A stretch of DNA of 64,000 nucleotides. Origin: CAYFZR01 sp046760505 [NCBI: Candidatus Hydrothermarchaeota archaeon] (lineage in GTDB: Archaea; CAYFZR01). Shown here piece by piece: positions 1 through 8,611 of the stretch. Made by a program: the position numbers and the translations under genes. Position 1 is the first letter of the stretch; each line of letters opens with the position of its first letter. The stretch covers positions 1 to 64,000 of the forward strand of contig JBHIEG010000001.1 in assembly GCA_046760505.1 (NCBI GenBank). Reading direction: 5' to 3'. The notes beneath the pieces were generated by a model. The model was not told the DNA's origin, did no database searches, and was given only the letters and a program-made list of their open reading frames with translations.

Positions 1-52
1 GTTCGATATTTTAAAAAGCTCTTTTAGGCTAGTAAAGCTTTTAGATGCAAAG

Positions 53-136
53 TGCAGGGGAGGGGATTTGAACCCCCGAAGGCACTAAGCCAATGGGTCC
101 TAAGCCCATCTCCTTTGGCCGCTCGGACACCCCTGC
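53..136 (-). tRNA. tRNA-Leu (anticodon TAG)
   Basis: Read on the minus strand, this 84-nt cloverleaf has a 7-bp acceptor stem (GCAGGGG at the 5' end pairing with CCCCTGC) and discriminator A. The anticodon stem ATGGG/CCCAT encloses the loop CTTAGGA, giving anticodon TAG, which reads CUA leucine codons. A long variable arm is followed by a T arm with GGTTCAAATCC, as expected for a class II tRNA. CCA is not encoded (the DNA continues CTT after the discriminator). No intron is seen. It lies downstream of the nifB-like gene on the same strand. Confidence 0.95.
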
Positions 137-177
137 ACTACATCTAGGAATATCTAAGTTCTTAAAAAATGTTCTGA

Positions 178-1005
178 TTATAAATAATCTGTACTCAGAT
201 AACCCTCTTTTAGGGTCCCTAACGCATCTGATCTGCATCGCCTGCAAGAATAAAATTGGGACAAGTATTTCTCGCATTCTTCCCTTATACGCACTATTTC
301 ATACATGGTTGGCTCCAAAAGATCATTAGAGACCAAGGGGATTATGTTCATTATGTCAGCGTATCTCGAGATTTTTTTTGCAAGTTTAGATATGGAGTTT
401 GAGTTGATTTCTGGAATTAATACCGTATTTATTTTTATCAACAACCCTTTTTCATGTACCAATTTTAACCCTTTCAGTTGTTTTTTAATCAGTAACTTAG
501 AACCTTCTCTTCCTTTGTAGATCTTGTTTTTATAGTTCACCCTTTTATAGATCCTAGATCCTTCTCTAGCGTTCAACGTGTTCATCGTGATTGTTATTAC
601 ATCAACGTACTCCTCTATGAACTCTAAATAGTCCTCTATTAACAATCCGTTGGTACAAATACACCTTATTAGGGAGGGAAAACTTTTTTTTATTTGAGAA
701 AGAGTTTCGAATGTCTCAAGATTTGCTAAAGGATCTCCTGGTCCAGATATCCCCGCCACTTTAACGTATTCGTGTCTCTTCACCGCCCTCTCTACTATAC
801 TCAAAGCCTCTTCCGGTGTTATAACCTTGGATGCTGTCCCTGGATAATTGCTGTTTGTTTTTCCTGAGAAACAATAGATACATTTAATATTACATTTTTT
901 AGCCACGGGTAGATGGATTCTCCCTTTACAACGAGCCTTGCTTCCCAAACAAGGGTGATTTCCCAGAATATACCTTTTTTTCTCTAAATTCAACAACCGC
1001 ACCAC
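178..1005 (-). CDS. NifB-like radical SAM protein
   Basis: This 275-residue protein has the radical SAM cluster motif CNIKCIYC (C38, C42, C45), preceded by HPCLGSKARCKGRIHLPVA, the N-terminal signature of the NifB family. GPGDPLAN and CTNGLLI follow, as in NifB, and a CRRC pair lies near the C terminus. NifB builds the NifB-co Fe-S-C precursor of nitrogenase cofactor, but short NifB homologues also occur in archaea without nitrogenase. No other nif gene is in the window. The gene starts 13 bp after fae-hps and is probably co-transcribed with it. The start is a GTG-GTG pair with no clear Shine-Dalgarno site, so the exact N terminus is uncertain. Confidence 0.85.
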   Translation of the reverse strand: MVRLLNLEKKRYILGNHPCLGSKARCKGRIHLPVAKKCNIKCIYCFSGKTNSNYPGTASKVITPEEALSIVERAVKRHEYVKVAGISGPGDPLANLETFETLSQIKKSFPSLIRCICTNGLLIEDYLEFIEEYVDVITITMNTLNAREGSRIYKRVNYKNKIYKGREGSKLLIKKQLKGLKLVHEKGLLIKINTVLIPEINSNSISKLAKKISRYADIMNIIPLVSNDLLEPTMYEIVRIREECEKYLSQFYSCRRCRSDALGTLKEGYLSTDYL

Positions 1006-1018
1006 ATTTTTGAGATAA

Positions 1019-2212
1019 CTACTCTATATGCTCTCTCATAAGATCTGTGTCTTCTCCCAAGAATTCTAGAAATTCTCTTGCAGATTTCTTTATGTCTTTA
1101 GACTGGGTAATGTATCTTCCAACTATGATTATGTCTGCACCACTCTCTAAGGCCTCTTTCGTGGTTTCAGGCCTCATTCCCCCGGCAACCGCAACTAAGA
1201 TTTTCTTATTTACCTTCTTTGCCTCCTTTTTAATCTCATTTATTAGTTCTAACTGGCCTTCTTCCTCACCTAAGGTTATTTCCCTGTCTATGGAGCGATG
1301 TAAGATTGCCACATCAGGCATTTCCTCCAGAGAATTGAGGAGTTTCACTGGATCTTTGACGTTCATCATGTCCACAATAGCATATATTCCAAGCCTGTGG
1401 GCCTCATAGATTACATTATCTATGGTTTCTTTAGATGCAAGACCGGATGCAACTACGGCGTCTGCTGTTTCCTCAAAAGCGAGATCAACTTCTACCTTTC
1501 CAACATCTAATGTCTTAAGATCTGCGATGATAAAGGCATCTTTCCAGATCTCTCTTATGTTCCTTATCACTCCAACTCCGTATCTCTTTATTAAGGGAGT
1601 GCCGGCTTCTAGCAAAATCATGTCTCGCTTTGGCAATTCTTCTACTATTCTCTTCGTTTCTGCAAGATTAGGTATATCTAAGGCTATTTGAAGGTACGGA
1701 GGTCTCCAAAGCCTTGGTCTTTTTATACCATACACCGGATGAACCGCCCTATCTTTTTCATACATTATTTTATCTAAGGGTGGGTAGTTAGTCATTGCTC
1801 TTTTTATCGCCAACTTTGTGGCTCCATAGTTGTAGTGGTATATCTTCTCGAGGTCTTTTGCGCTAGGATGCAAGAATACACTGCATATAATCACGAGATC
1901 TTCAACTTGATCCTCAGGAATAATGCCCTCTTCAACAGAATCTGCCACTGCCTTGGCTACCGCGACCTGAGCAGGTCCAAATATTTTGCTTGCCTGATCC
2001 AGATCCTTTATAGTAACCTTTGGCACGATAAGGGTAGCGGGCTTAGGTATAAGGTTAGGTCTTATTACCGCTAGTAATGGAGTGTGACCGGCTGATAAAT
2101 TTGCAAGACTATTTGTAAAGGCAATACCCACGGGGCCCTCTTTATCCCCTATGATCAAATCTATATGGGCTATCTCAGGTTCTTTACCAACAAGCGCCTC
2201 TCCGATTAGCAT
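1019..2212 (-). CDS. fae-hps: Bifunctional formaldehyde-activating enzyme / 3-hexulose-6-phosphate synthase (Fae-Hps)
   Basis: Residues ~1-160 are Fae, which condenses formaldehyde with tetrahydromethanopterin. They carry LIGEALVG, IGDKEGPVG, SAGHTPLLAVIRPN and FGPAQVAVAKAVADSVEEG. Residues ~165-395 are the orotidine-decarboxylase-like Hps domain, with LLEAGTPLIKRYG, ADLKTLDVG and AGGMRPE. In archaea the fusion is known to make ribulose 5-phosphate and handle formaldehyde. I chose the ATG at 2212 because GGTGAT (2219-2224) lies 6 nt upstream. The alternative GTG at 2224 overlaps that Shine-Dalgarno site and would add four residues (MILL). The gene is followed closely by the nifB-like gene. 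Confidence 0.95.
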   Translation of the reverse strand: MLIGEALVGKEPEIAHIDLIIGDKEGPVGIAFTNSLANLSAGHTPLLAVIRPNLIPKPATLIVPKVTIKDLDQASKIFGPAQVAVAKAVADSVEEGIIPEDQVEDLVIICSVFLHPSAKDLEKIYHYNYGATKLAIKRAMTNYPPLDKIMYEKDRAVHPVYGIKRPRLWRPPYLQIALDIPNLAETKRIVEELPKRDMILLEAGTPLIKRYGVGVIRNIREIWKDAFIIADLKTLDVGKVEVDLAFEETADAVVASGLASKETIDNVIYEAHRLGIYAIVDMMNVKDPVKLLNSLEEMPDVAILHRSIDREITLGEEEGQLELINEIKKEAKKVNKKILVAVAGGMRPETTKEALESGADIIIVGRYITQSKDIKKSAREFLEFLGEDTDLMREHIE

Positions 2213-2459
2213 CAACAGTATCACCCTATCGTTTAACCTAGTTTTTTAGGGTCAATCAAATTCTTAACTTCTTTATATATTACGCTTTGGCAGACAACAT
2301 TCTCGAGATCATATCCTTGTTTCATCGCAATAGTTTTAGTTTAAGAGATATGTTAGATCTAGGCTATCGAGGATAAATACAATATAGTGGCATGGATGTC
2401 GGAAGTTTTCCACATCGATAACCAAAAGAATTAAAAAGATAGGAGATTAAACCTGATTT

Positions 2460-3539
2460 ATGGTTAGGGTAGTCGGGATAGATCCAGGAACAAAAACCTT
2501 TGATTTTTTCGGATTAGAAGGCGATAGAATCATTCTCGACGAATCTATTTCCACTGATGATATATCTAAAAAACCCGAACTTGTTTCCAGTATAATAAAA
2601 TCCGTGAATCCTGATCTTGTCGTTGGCCCTTCTGGATACGGAATTCCAGTAACTAAGATAGAGGATATAGATGAAAGGGATCTTTTTCTGATGACCCTAA
2701 TTAAGAAGGAAGAAAAGAGAAGCATATTCGGAATGAGAAAATCCATAGAACAATTGAAAAAAGATGGATTGCCTGTTTATTTTATCCCGGGCGTTATACA
2801 TCTACCGACGGTTCCCGCATATCGAAAGATTAATAAAATCGATATGGGTACCGCGGATAAGCTCTGCGTTACTGCTTTAGCTATATGGGAACAGGCAAGG
2901 AAAAAACAAATCGCTTATGAAGAGACTTCATTCATTTTATTGGAGATGGGGTCCGGGTTTAAAGCAACCATAGGGGTTCAAGACGGGGAAATAGTAGACG
3001 GAATAGGTGGAACAGTAGGAGGTATTGGATTCCTTTCATTAGGAGGAATGGACAGCGAGTTGGCTTATCTTATCTCAGGTTTCAACAAAGAAACTCTTTT
3101 TCATGGAGGAATTAAGTACATGTTGAGCGAAGATATAACTCCCGAGCAGTTGAGCAGGTTGGTGGATAGAGATAGAAAATATGAAGATGCATGGAAGGCA
3201 CTTATGGAGAGCGCTATTAAGGATGCATTAAAGCTTACTGCATCAGTAAAACCAAAAGAAATTCTTCTTTCAGGAAGATTATCTAAAATAAAAAGAATTA
3301 AAGAAGATTTAACCAAACAACTTAAAAGTATAGCTCCAGTCAGAAATTTGGATGGATTTCCAAATGTGAAAAAAGTGAAGGAAGGAGCCCAAGGAGCAGC
3401 ATTAATTGCAAATGGCCTAGCCGGAGGCAAATATAAAGATTTAATTGATACTATGAAAATAAAAGAGGCTAAAGGAACGGTTTTGGATTATATAAAATTG
3501 GAAGCAATTGACGAATTAAAAAGAGAATATGGAATCTGA
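2460..3539 (+). CDS. DUF1464 family ASKHA-fold protein (predicted acyl kinase-like)
   Basis: The 359-residue protein opens with VVGIDPGTKTFDFFGL, an ASKHA phosphate-1-like loop. Later motifs are GPSGYGIPV, DMGTADKLCVTALAIWEQ, ILLEMGSGFKATIGV and a glycine-rich VDGIGGTVGGIGFLSLGG. LLSGRLSKI and the C-terminal EGAQGAALIANGL resemble the adenosine motif of acetate/butyrate-kinase-like proteins. This matches the archaeal DUF1464 family, for which no substrate is established. Only 5 bp separate it from the following HExxH gene, so the two are probably co-transcribed. The start is ATG; no strong Shine-Dalgarno site is visible. Confidence 0.8.
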   Translation: MVRVVGIDPGTKTFDFFGLEGDRIILDESISTDDISKKPELVSSIIKSVNPDLVVGPSGYGIPVTKIEDIDERDLFLMTLIKKEEKRSIFGMRKSIEQLKKDGLPVYFIPGVIHLPTVPAYRKINKIDMGTADKLCVTALAIWEQARKKQIAYEETSFILLEMGSGFKATIGVQDGEIVDGIGGTVGGIGFLSLGGMDSELAYLISGFNKETLFHGGIKYMLSEDITPEQLSRLVDRDRKYEDAWKALMESAIKDALKLTASVKPKEILLSGRLSKIKRIKEDLTKQLKSIAPVRNLDGFPNVKKVKEGAQGAALIANGLAGGKYKDLIDTMKIKEAKGTVLDYIKLEAIDELKREYGI

Positions 3540-3544
3540 ACAAA

Positions 3545-3976
3545 ATGAAAAATTCAATTAAAATTTCAATCCAAGATGAAAGAATAAAAGACCTTTTCAT
3601 AAGAACTTTGAATCGAATTCCTCGTCAATCCTTAAAAGAGATAAAGGAATTATTGAAAGGAATTAGAATTGAAGAAGAAGAGAATATCAAAGCAACAGGA
3701 CTGACTCTCTATACTTACGGAGCAGGTATTGAAAGGTCCTGCGAAATAATTTTTTACAGGGGCTTTCTCTCCAGATTATCCGACAAAGCAGTAATGGGTG
3801 TGATTGCACACGAACTTGCTCATGTATCTTTCTTTTACCATCATGGTGATTCTTTAGAGAATGCTAAAATGAGCGATAAGGAAAAAGAAAAAATGGTAAA
3901 TGAAACCGCGAGAGATTTTTGGGGTTTTATCGAAGAGATAGATAAGATGAAAGAAGAGTTACATCTAATCCATTAG
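3545..3976 (+). CDS. Small HExxH putative zinc metalloprotease
   Basis: A 143-residue soluble protein. Around residues 95-100 it has VIAHELAHVSFFYHHG, an HExxH zinc-binding helix. An acidic helix with NETARDFWGF follows and could supply a third ligand. The N-terminal half is charged and helical. No signal peptide or membrane segment is seen. It follows the DUF1464 gene by 5 bp and probably shares its mRNA. The specific family is not recognised; it resembles minimal gluzincin-like peptidase domains. The peptidase call rests on the HExxH context alone. Confidence 0.6.
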   Translation: MKNSIKISIQDERIKDLFIRTLNRIPRQSLKEIKELLKGIRIEEEENIKATGLTLYTYGAGIERSCEIIFYRGFLSRLSDKAVMGVIAHELAHVSFFYHHGDSLENAKMSDKEKEKMVNETARDFWGFIEEIDKMKEELHLIH

Positions 3977-4019
3977 AAATGCCAAGATTAATTTGTAAGA
4001 GAAAGATTACCAAAACTTA

Positions 4020-4027
4020 CTTATAAC
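4020..4027 (+). promoter_or_regulatory. Probable TATA box (cttataac)
   Basis: An archaeal-type TATA element lies in the 109-bp gap after the HExxH gene. With the usual ~25-nt offset, transcription would begin near 4050, leaving a short leader that contains the GGAGGTG site at 4072-4078 used by the next lipoprotein gene. Confidence 0.45.
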
Positions 4028-4085
4028 TGATTGAGCAAGATTTTTTGTCACCCATAAACAATAAAATTAAAGGAGGTGGAAGAAA

Positions 4086-4556
4086 ATTAAAAAATACGCC
4101 ATTATTCTAGGATTTACAATTATTGCTGCTCTAATCACAGGAGGATGTCAGGTTAAGACTTCTACTTCCGTTGGATTATCTATCGAAGATGCTTACCTTG
4201 CAAAAAATGTGGGCGGAGAACTTGTACGTAACGAAGATGCTGTTTTCGAAAGAGGAGAAGAAGTTACTTTAGTACTGGTAAATGTGGGCCCGTTTAAGAA
4301 AGGAGATGATGGATTAAACTGGGTTGAAATGGACATGGAAGTTAGCGATCCAAATGGAAATATTATCTTCTCAGAGAAAGGAATGCTGGGTGAAAACGGT
4401 CATGTAAATCTACCAAACAATATAGCATCTGCTCCATATGGGACCTTCTACACAACCACTGATCTAGTACCTGGGAAATACAAATTTACGTTGAGTATCT
4501 ATGACAAAATAGGTGGTGGCAGGGCCACTCAAAGCGCAGTTTTCACGCTTGAATAG
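4086..4556 (+). CDS. Small lipoprotein with apparent ATT start codon
   Basis: The frame encodes (M)KKYAIILGFTIIAALITGGCQ, a charged N terminus, a hydrophobic stretch and a lipobox-like TGGC. About 135 residues of beta-rich domain follow (FERGEEVTLVLVNVG, DLVPGKYKFTLSIYD), suggesting an Ig-like cell-surface domain. No ATG, GTG or TTG lies between the in-frame TAA at 4068 and the signal peptide. A strong Shine-Dalgarno GGAGGTG (4072-4078) sits 7 nt before ATT at 4086. Translation therefore probably starts at ATT, or an ATG has mutated or been misread. Starting at the downstream GTG at 4209 would remove the signal peptide. T-rich DNA after the stop (4579-4600) may terminate transcription. Confidence 0.7.
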   Translation: MKKYAIILGFTIIAALITGGCQVKTSTSVGLSIEDAYLAKNVGGELVRNEDAVFERGEEVTLVLVNVGPFKKGDDGLNWVEMDMEVSDPNGNIIFSEKGMLGENGHVNLPNNIASAPYGTFYTTTDLVPGKYKFTLSIYDKIGGGRATQSAVFTLE

Positions 4557-4696
4557 GGAATAAACGCTGTAATAAATCAACTCTTTTTCTATCTTTTTTG
4601 AATTTTATTTCTTCTCAGTCGCGTTAACTACTTTTTTCCATAATCAAAAGTTCTAAATATACGTTCAAATAGACACCAAAAGGGGGGTAATAAATT

Positions 4697-5089
4697 ATGG
4701 GAGAAAGAGAGCTCTCTTTAGATGAAAGGTTGTCTGCTTTGCTGGACGAATCAAAAGCCACAATAGAAGAGGTAATGGATGAGGTCGTTCTTACCCAAAA
4801 ACTACAAGAATTATCGACGAGTATTGAATCGCGAATGAGCAAATTCAGATTCCTGTATACATCTCAGATGTTGATGGTTTACTCTGCGGTTCAGTCTATC
4901 GTTCTCCTATTTTTGATGCTGCTAATCGTCCTTCCGGGTGTGAATGCATTTGTCATACTGTTGTTAACAGGTATGTTGATAATATTCCAGATGGGATTTA
5001 CCGTGGTTACCTACAATAACAAACTCCGCAGTATTGAGAGGGAGGAAAAAGAGCTGAAAAAATCCTATGAGGATTTATTGAAAAAATAA
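4697..5089 (+). CDS. Small membrane protein with two TM helices and coiled-coil flanks
   Basis: The 130-residue protein has an acidic helical N terminus (residues ~1-50). A hairpin of two membrane segments follows (roughly 55-77 and 80-103, with LLFLMLLIVLPG and FVILLLTGMLIIFQMG), then a charged C-terminal helix rich in Glu and Lys. The start ATG follows GGGGGG by about 10 nt. It stands alone between the lipoprotein and the ABC importer. No family is recognised. Both soluble ends are probably cytoplasmic and may form a coiled coil. Confidence 0.65.
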   Translation: MGERELSLDERLSALLDESKATIEEVMDEVVLTQKLQELSTSIESRMSKFRFLYTSQMLMVYSAVQSIVLLFLMLLIVLPGVNAFVILLLTGMLIIFQMGFTVVTYNNKLRSIEREEKELKKSYEDLLKK

Positions 5090-5277
5090 TTGACCCTCCT
5101 TATTTATTTCTTGCTTTTTAAAAGCCAAGTCCTAACAATTGTGTTTATAAAAATTGCTGATATGAGTAATTTTGACATAATTACAGAAAAAATTGCAGCA
5201 ATTGGAAGTAAATTTAAGTCATAAAGGGTAGAAAAGATTTTAAAATCATTCGATGATAGTAGATTGAGGTATCATCC

Positions 5278-6873
5278 ATGAAGAAGAAAACTTATGCTAC
5301 TTTCCTATTGATTGCTATACTTCTCAGTGGATGCTTGGCTCAGCCCAAAGAAGCAGAGGCGCCAACTAAGTACGGAGGAACCCTTGTATGGGGTTCTATA
5401 GGAGATGCAAAGATATTAAATGAAATCCTTGCCAGTGATAGTGCTTCAGTGGATATCTGCGGGTTAGTATACGACAGACTTATAGGTATTGATCCAAAGA
5501 CTCTAGAACCTTACCCAAGAATGGCAGAGAGTTGGAACATATCTGAGGATGGTCTAACCTACACATTCCACCTTAAAAAAGGAATAAAATTCCATGATGG
5601 TCATGAATTTACAGCCGAAGACGTCAAATTTACATACGATACCTTTAAAGACCCTAATACAAATGCTCCGAATCAGGCTGATGTCGCCAACTTAGAATCG
5701 GTTGAAATTATAGACAATTATACAGTTGCATTTCATCTCAAAAAACCTGATTGCGCATTTCTTATTGCTACAGGTTATGGAATTTTGCCAGCTCATTTGC
5801 TTAAAGGAGTAGATATCAATACTGCGGAATTCAATACCAGACCTATAGGGACAGGGCCCTTCAAGTTCAAAGAATGGATTCCAGATGATCATATAACGGT
5901 GGTAGCATTTGATGACTACTATGATGGGAGACCTTATTTAGACCAAATCATATACAAGGTCGTGCCAGACGCAATAGTTCTCCAAGAACAACTCTACACT
6001 GGAGAGGTCGATGTTACCACGATAGAGCCTGATCAGGTCCCGAGATTTTTGGAGAATCCCAACATAGATGTATACGTTTACGATACATTAGCCTATGGAT
6101 ACATAGGATTTAATCTAAAAAATGAATTTTTCAAGGATATTAGGGTAAGAGAGGCTATTGCACATGCTATTGATAAGAAAACTATCGTACAAGAGGTCTT
6201 TTTTGGTTACGGAGAAGAATGTAACGTTCCAATGGCAAAAATCTCTTGGGCTTTTAATCCAAATGTTAAGGCGCCAGAATATAATGTCGAACTGGCAAAA
6301 AAACTCTTAAAAGAAGCAGGCTTTGAAGATATAGATGGCGACGGAATATTAGAAAAGGATGGAAAGAAATTTAAATTCACTTTAATAACAAACAAGGGAA
6401 ACAAGCAGAGAGAAAAAATAGCCGTAATAGTACAGGATCAATTGAAAGACCTTGGAATTAAAGTGGAAGTCCAGTATCTAGAGTGGCCAACCTTTATCGA
6501 TAAAATTACAGGCAAAGACTTCGATGCATGTGTTTTAGGTTGGGGCCTAGGGATAGATCCAGATGCTTCGAGCATTTGGCATTCAGAAAAGGCTGGAACA
6601 TTTAACTTCATTTCTTATCACAACGAAAAAGTGAATAAAATTCTCGATGAAGCCATTTCCGTACCTGGATGTGATAAAGAAGAGAGAAAAGAATTATACT
6701 GGAGATTTCAGGAAGAAATAGCAAAAGATTATCCTTACATATTTCTCTATTACAGAAAAGCAGTAGTTGGAGTTAACAAGAAGTTCGACTCTGATACAGG
6801 GATATTCGGCACACCGATAGGAATTCTCTGGAACGTAGAAAAGTGGTACATAAAGCCGGAGTACCGGGACTGA
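5278..6873 (+). CDS. ABC transporter substrate-binding lipoprotein, peptide/nickel (DppA/OppA) family
   Basis: The 531-residue protein has a lipoprotein signal peptide (FLLIAILLSGCLAQ, lipidated at Cys19). It has the SBP_bac_5 fold throughout: GTLVWGS near the N terminus, AESWNISEDGLTYTFHLKKGIKFHDG, FTAEDVKFTYD, GTGPFKF and VREAIAHAID are family hallmarks. The length is typical. Such proteins bind oligopeptides, nickel chelates or sugars outside the membrane; the ligand cannot be read from the sequence. The cognate permeases and ATPases lie downstream (7635-12131) beyond a VapBC pair. Upstream, TTTATAAAAAT near 5142 and TTTTAAAAT near 5238 are possible promoter elements. Confidence 0.93.
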   Translation: MKKKTYATFLLIAILLSGCLAQPKEAEAPTKYGGTLVWGSIGDAKILNEILASDSASVDICGLVYDRLIGIDPKTLEPYPRMAESWNISEDGLTYTFHLKKGIKFHDGHEFTAEDVKFTYDTFKDPNTNAPNQADVANLESVEIIDNYTVAFHLKKPDCAFLIATGYGILPAHLLKGVDINTAEFNTRPIGTGPFKFKEWIPDDHITVVAFDDYYDGRPYLDQIIYKVVPDAIVLQEQLYTGEVDVTTIEPDQVPRFLENPNIDVYVYDTLAYGYIGFNLKNEFFKDIRVREAIAHAIDKKTIVQEVFFGYGEECNVPMAKISWAFNPNVKAPEYNVELAKKLLKEAGFEDIDGDGILEKDGKKFKFTLITNKGNKQREKIAVIVQDQLKDLGIKVEVQYLEWPTFIDKITGKDFDACVLGWGLGIDPDASSIWHSEKAGTFNFISYHNEKVNKILDEAISVPGCDKEERKELYWRFQEEIAKDYPYIFLYYRKAVVGVNKKFDSDTGIFGTPIGILWNVEKWYIKPEYRD

Positions 6874-6902
6874 TAAAGATTTCCTCTGGATTAAATCCAA
6901 GT

Positions 6903-6910
6903 GTTTATAT
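6903..6910 (+). promoter_or_regulatory. TATA box of the vapBC-like pair
   Basis: TTTATATA is centred about 25 nt upstream of the ATG at 6931, which suggests a leaderless or near-leaderless transcript for the antitoxin gene. The toxin-antitoxin pair therefore appears to have its own promoter inside the transporter locus. Confidence 0.6.
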
Positions 6911-6930
6911 ACATATTCATCCATAGTGGT

Positions 6931-7176
6931 ATGGGAGTAAGAATGGTATACAAATCCAAAATTACTGAGAAATTTCAGATCACCATACCAAAAGAGCTTA
7001 GAGAAGTTTACCATCTAAAGTCTGGCATGACGCTATCTCTTATACCCAAAGAAGATGGAATAGAGATAAAAGTCCCAAAGAAGATCGAAAACATAGCTGA
7101 GAAATTGTATGGGATCGCTAAATTTGAAAAAGACGCAGTAGAGGCAATCCACGAAGTGAGAGCCCGGTTAGAATGA
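6931..7176 (+). CDS. vapB: AbrB/SpoVT-type antitoxin (VapB-like)
   Basis: The residues VYKSKITEKFQITIPKELRE, followed by LKSGMTLSLIPKEDGIEI, form the swapped-hairpin AbrB DNA-binding fold. A C-terminal helix (EKLYGIAKFEKDAVEAIHEVR) probably wraps the toxin. The ATG at 6931 is preferred because a TATA box lies 25 nt upstream. The ATG at 6943 (MVYKSKI) is equally plausible, and the GTG at 6901 would overlap the TATA box. The stop overlaps the toxin start as ATGA, typical of translationally coupled toxin-antitoxin pairs. Such antitoxins usually autorepress their promoter. Confidence 0.85.
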   Translation: MGVRMVYKSKITEKFQITIPKELREVYHLKSGMTLSLIPKEDGIEIKVPKKIENIAEKLYGIAKFEKDAVEAIHEVRARLE

Positions 7177-7580
7177 GGGCATTCATTGATTCCAATATAT
7201 TTGTATATGCTGCACAGGCACATCCAGAATTCGGCCAAAAATGCAGGAAAATCATAGAGGACGTTGAAAAGGATAAGTTGCTAGGCGTTACAACATCACT
7301 AAATATTTCAGAAGTCGTAGAAGCTATAGACAGAGTTGCCGGAAGGAATAAATCTTTCGCAACCTTAGAATTACTCTTAGCTCTACCAATCCATATTGAG
7401 CCAGTTTACAAGGAGCATCTCATCATGGCTAAGGAATACTTCAATCAATATAAAATCAATTATTTCGACTGTGTTTATTTAGCGGTTATGGAAGAGAAAT
7501 TCATCAAAACCATAATTACTAACGACGCCCACTTCCAAGAAGTTGATAAAATTAACGTTATCAAACCGTTAGAATATTAA
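7173..7580 (+). CDS. vapC: PIN-domain toxin ribonuclease (VapC-like)
   Basis: The 135-residue PIN domain carries the acidic metal-binding residues in order: FIDSNIFVYA (Asp near residue 5), ISEVVEAIDR (Glu), YFDCVYLAVMEE (Asp) and TNDAHFQ (Asp). The length is normal for VapC. It overlaps the AbrB-type antitoxin by 4 bp. VapC proteins cleave tRNA or rRNA, and the antitoxin holds them inactive. The pair sits between the substrate-binding protein and permease genes of a peptide-type ABC importer, so it probably inserted into an older operon. Confidence 0.9.
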   Translation: MRAFIDSNIFVYAAQAHPEFGQKCRKIIEDVEKDKLLGVTTSLNISEVVEAIDRVAGRNKSFATLELLLALPIHIEPVYKEHLIMAKEYFNQYKINYFDCVYLAVMEEKFIKTIITNDAHFQEVDKINVIKPLEY

Positions 7581-7634
7581 TATCTCTTACTCACAACTTT
7601 TTTATCTGTTGTATCCTTATTTTTTTGGGTGTAT

Positions 7635-8603
7635 ATGTCTCTGGCAAGTTATATCATAAGACGCATCTTGGTAATGATTCCCCTACTTCTTGGAATCTCG
7701 ATTATCTCGTTCTCAATTATTCATCTCGCCCCTGGTTCTCCAGCCAGCGTCTTGCTGGGCGAAAAAGCCTTTGATCCAGTTGCATTGAAAAGAGTAAATG
7801 AAAACCTTGGATTAGACAAGCCGCTTTATGTTCAATATCCGAAATGGCTATGGAGAATAATTCAAGGAGATTTGGGTATATCGATAGGAATAATTCCAGG
7901 AATGCCTGTTAGCGAACTGATAAAGTTGAGAATAATACCAACGCTGGAACTTACCATTAGCGCAATGATCTTAGCTATAGTAGTGGCGATTCCTGTTGGA
8001 GTTCTCTCAGCAACGAGACAGTATTCTCTTTTCGATCACCTAGCCACGGTAGGAGCATTTATGGGTATTTCTCTACCAAATTTCTGGCTTGCACTTATGC
8101 TGATTTTGATTTTTTCGGTAAAATTAGGCTGGCTTCCATCCTCAGGAATGATCGATCCCCGAATCACTAATCCAACAATATTCGATTACTTGAAGCATCT
8201 TATAATTCCCGCGTTTGTATTGGGTACGGCAGGAATGGCTGGACTTGCCAGATATACAAGAGGGAGCATGTTAGATGTATTAAGAGAGGGGTACATAACA
8301 ACTGCAAGAGCCAAAGGTCTGAGCGAAAGGACTGTTATCTATAAACATGCTCTGAAAAATGCTCTATTGCCCTTAATAACCATATTTGGCATGTCGCTTC
8401 CTGGTCTTTTCAGCGGAGCAGTACTGGTAGAGACGGTTTGCGGCTGGCCTGGAATGGGAAGACTAGCGGTAAATGCGGTTTTCAGCAGAGATTACCCGGT
8501 AATGATGGCTCTTGTCCTAGTATTCGGCGTTTTGGTAGTTATCGGAAATTTAATAGCCGATGTAGTTTATGCGTGGGTGGATCCAAGAATAAGATATGAC
8601 TAG
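7635..8603 (+). CDS. ABC transporter permease, DppB/OppB family
   Basis: The 322-residue integral membrane protein begins MSLASYIIRRILVMIPLLLGIS, the family's first TM helix, followed by IIHLAPGSP. Several more membrane helices lead to the EAA loop region YITTARAKGLSERTVIYKHALKNALLP, which contacts the ATPase. The C terminus ends WVDPRIRYD, typical of DppB. GTG at 7629 would add two residues; the ATG at 7635 fits family starts better. It pairs with the DppC-like permease that begins 8 bp downstream. Confidence 0.93.
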   Translation: MSLASYIIRRILVMIPLLLGISIISFSIIHLAPGSPASVLLGEKAFDPVALKRVNENLGLDKPLYVQYPKWLWRIIQGDLGISIGIIPGMPVSELIKLRIIPTLELTISAMILAIVVAIPVGVLSATRQYSLFDHLATVGAFMGISLPNFWLALMLILIFSVKLGWLPSSGMIDPRITNPTIFDYLKHLIIPAFVLGTAGMAGLARYTRGSMLDVLREGYITTARAKGLSERTVIYKHALKNALLPLITIFGMSLPGLFSGAVLVETVCGWPGMGRLAVNAVFSRDYPVMMALVLVFGVLVVIGNLIADVVYAWVDPRIRYD

Positions 8604-8611
8604 GTGAAATC

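Noticed and set aside
5163-5223. A 20-residue frame upstream of the substrate-binding protein
   Set aside because: Too short and without motifs; probably chance in the promoter region.
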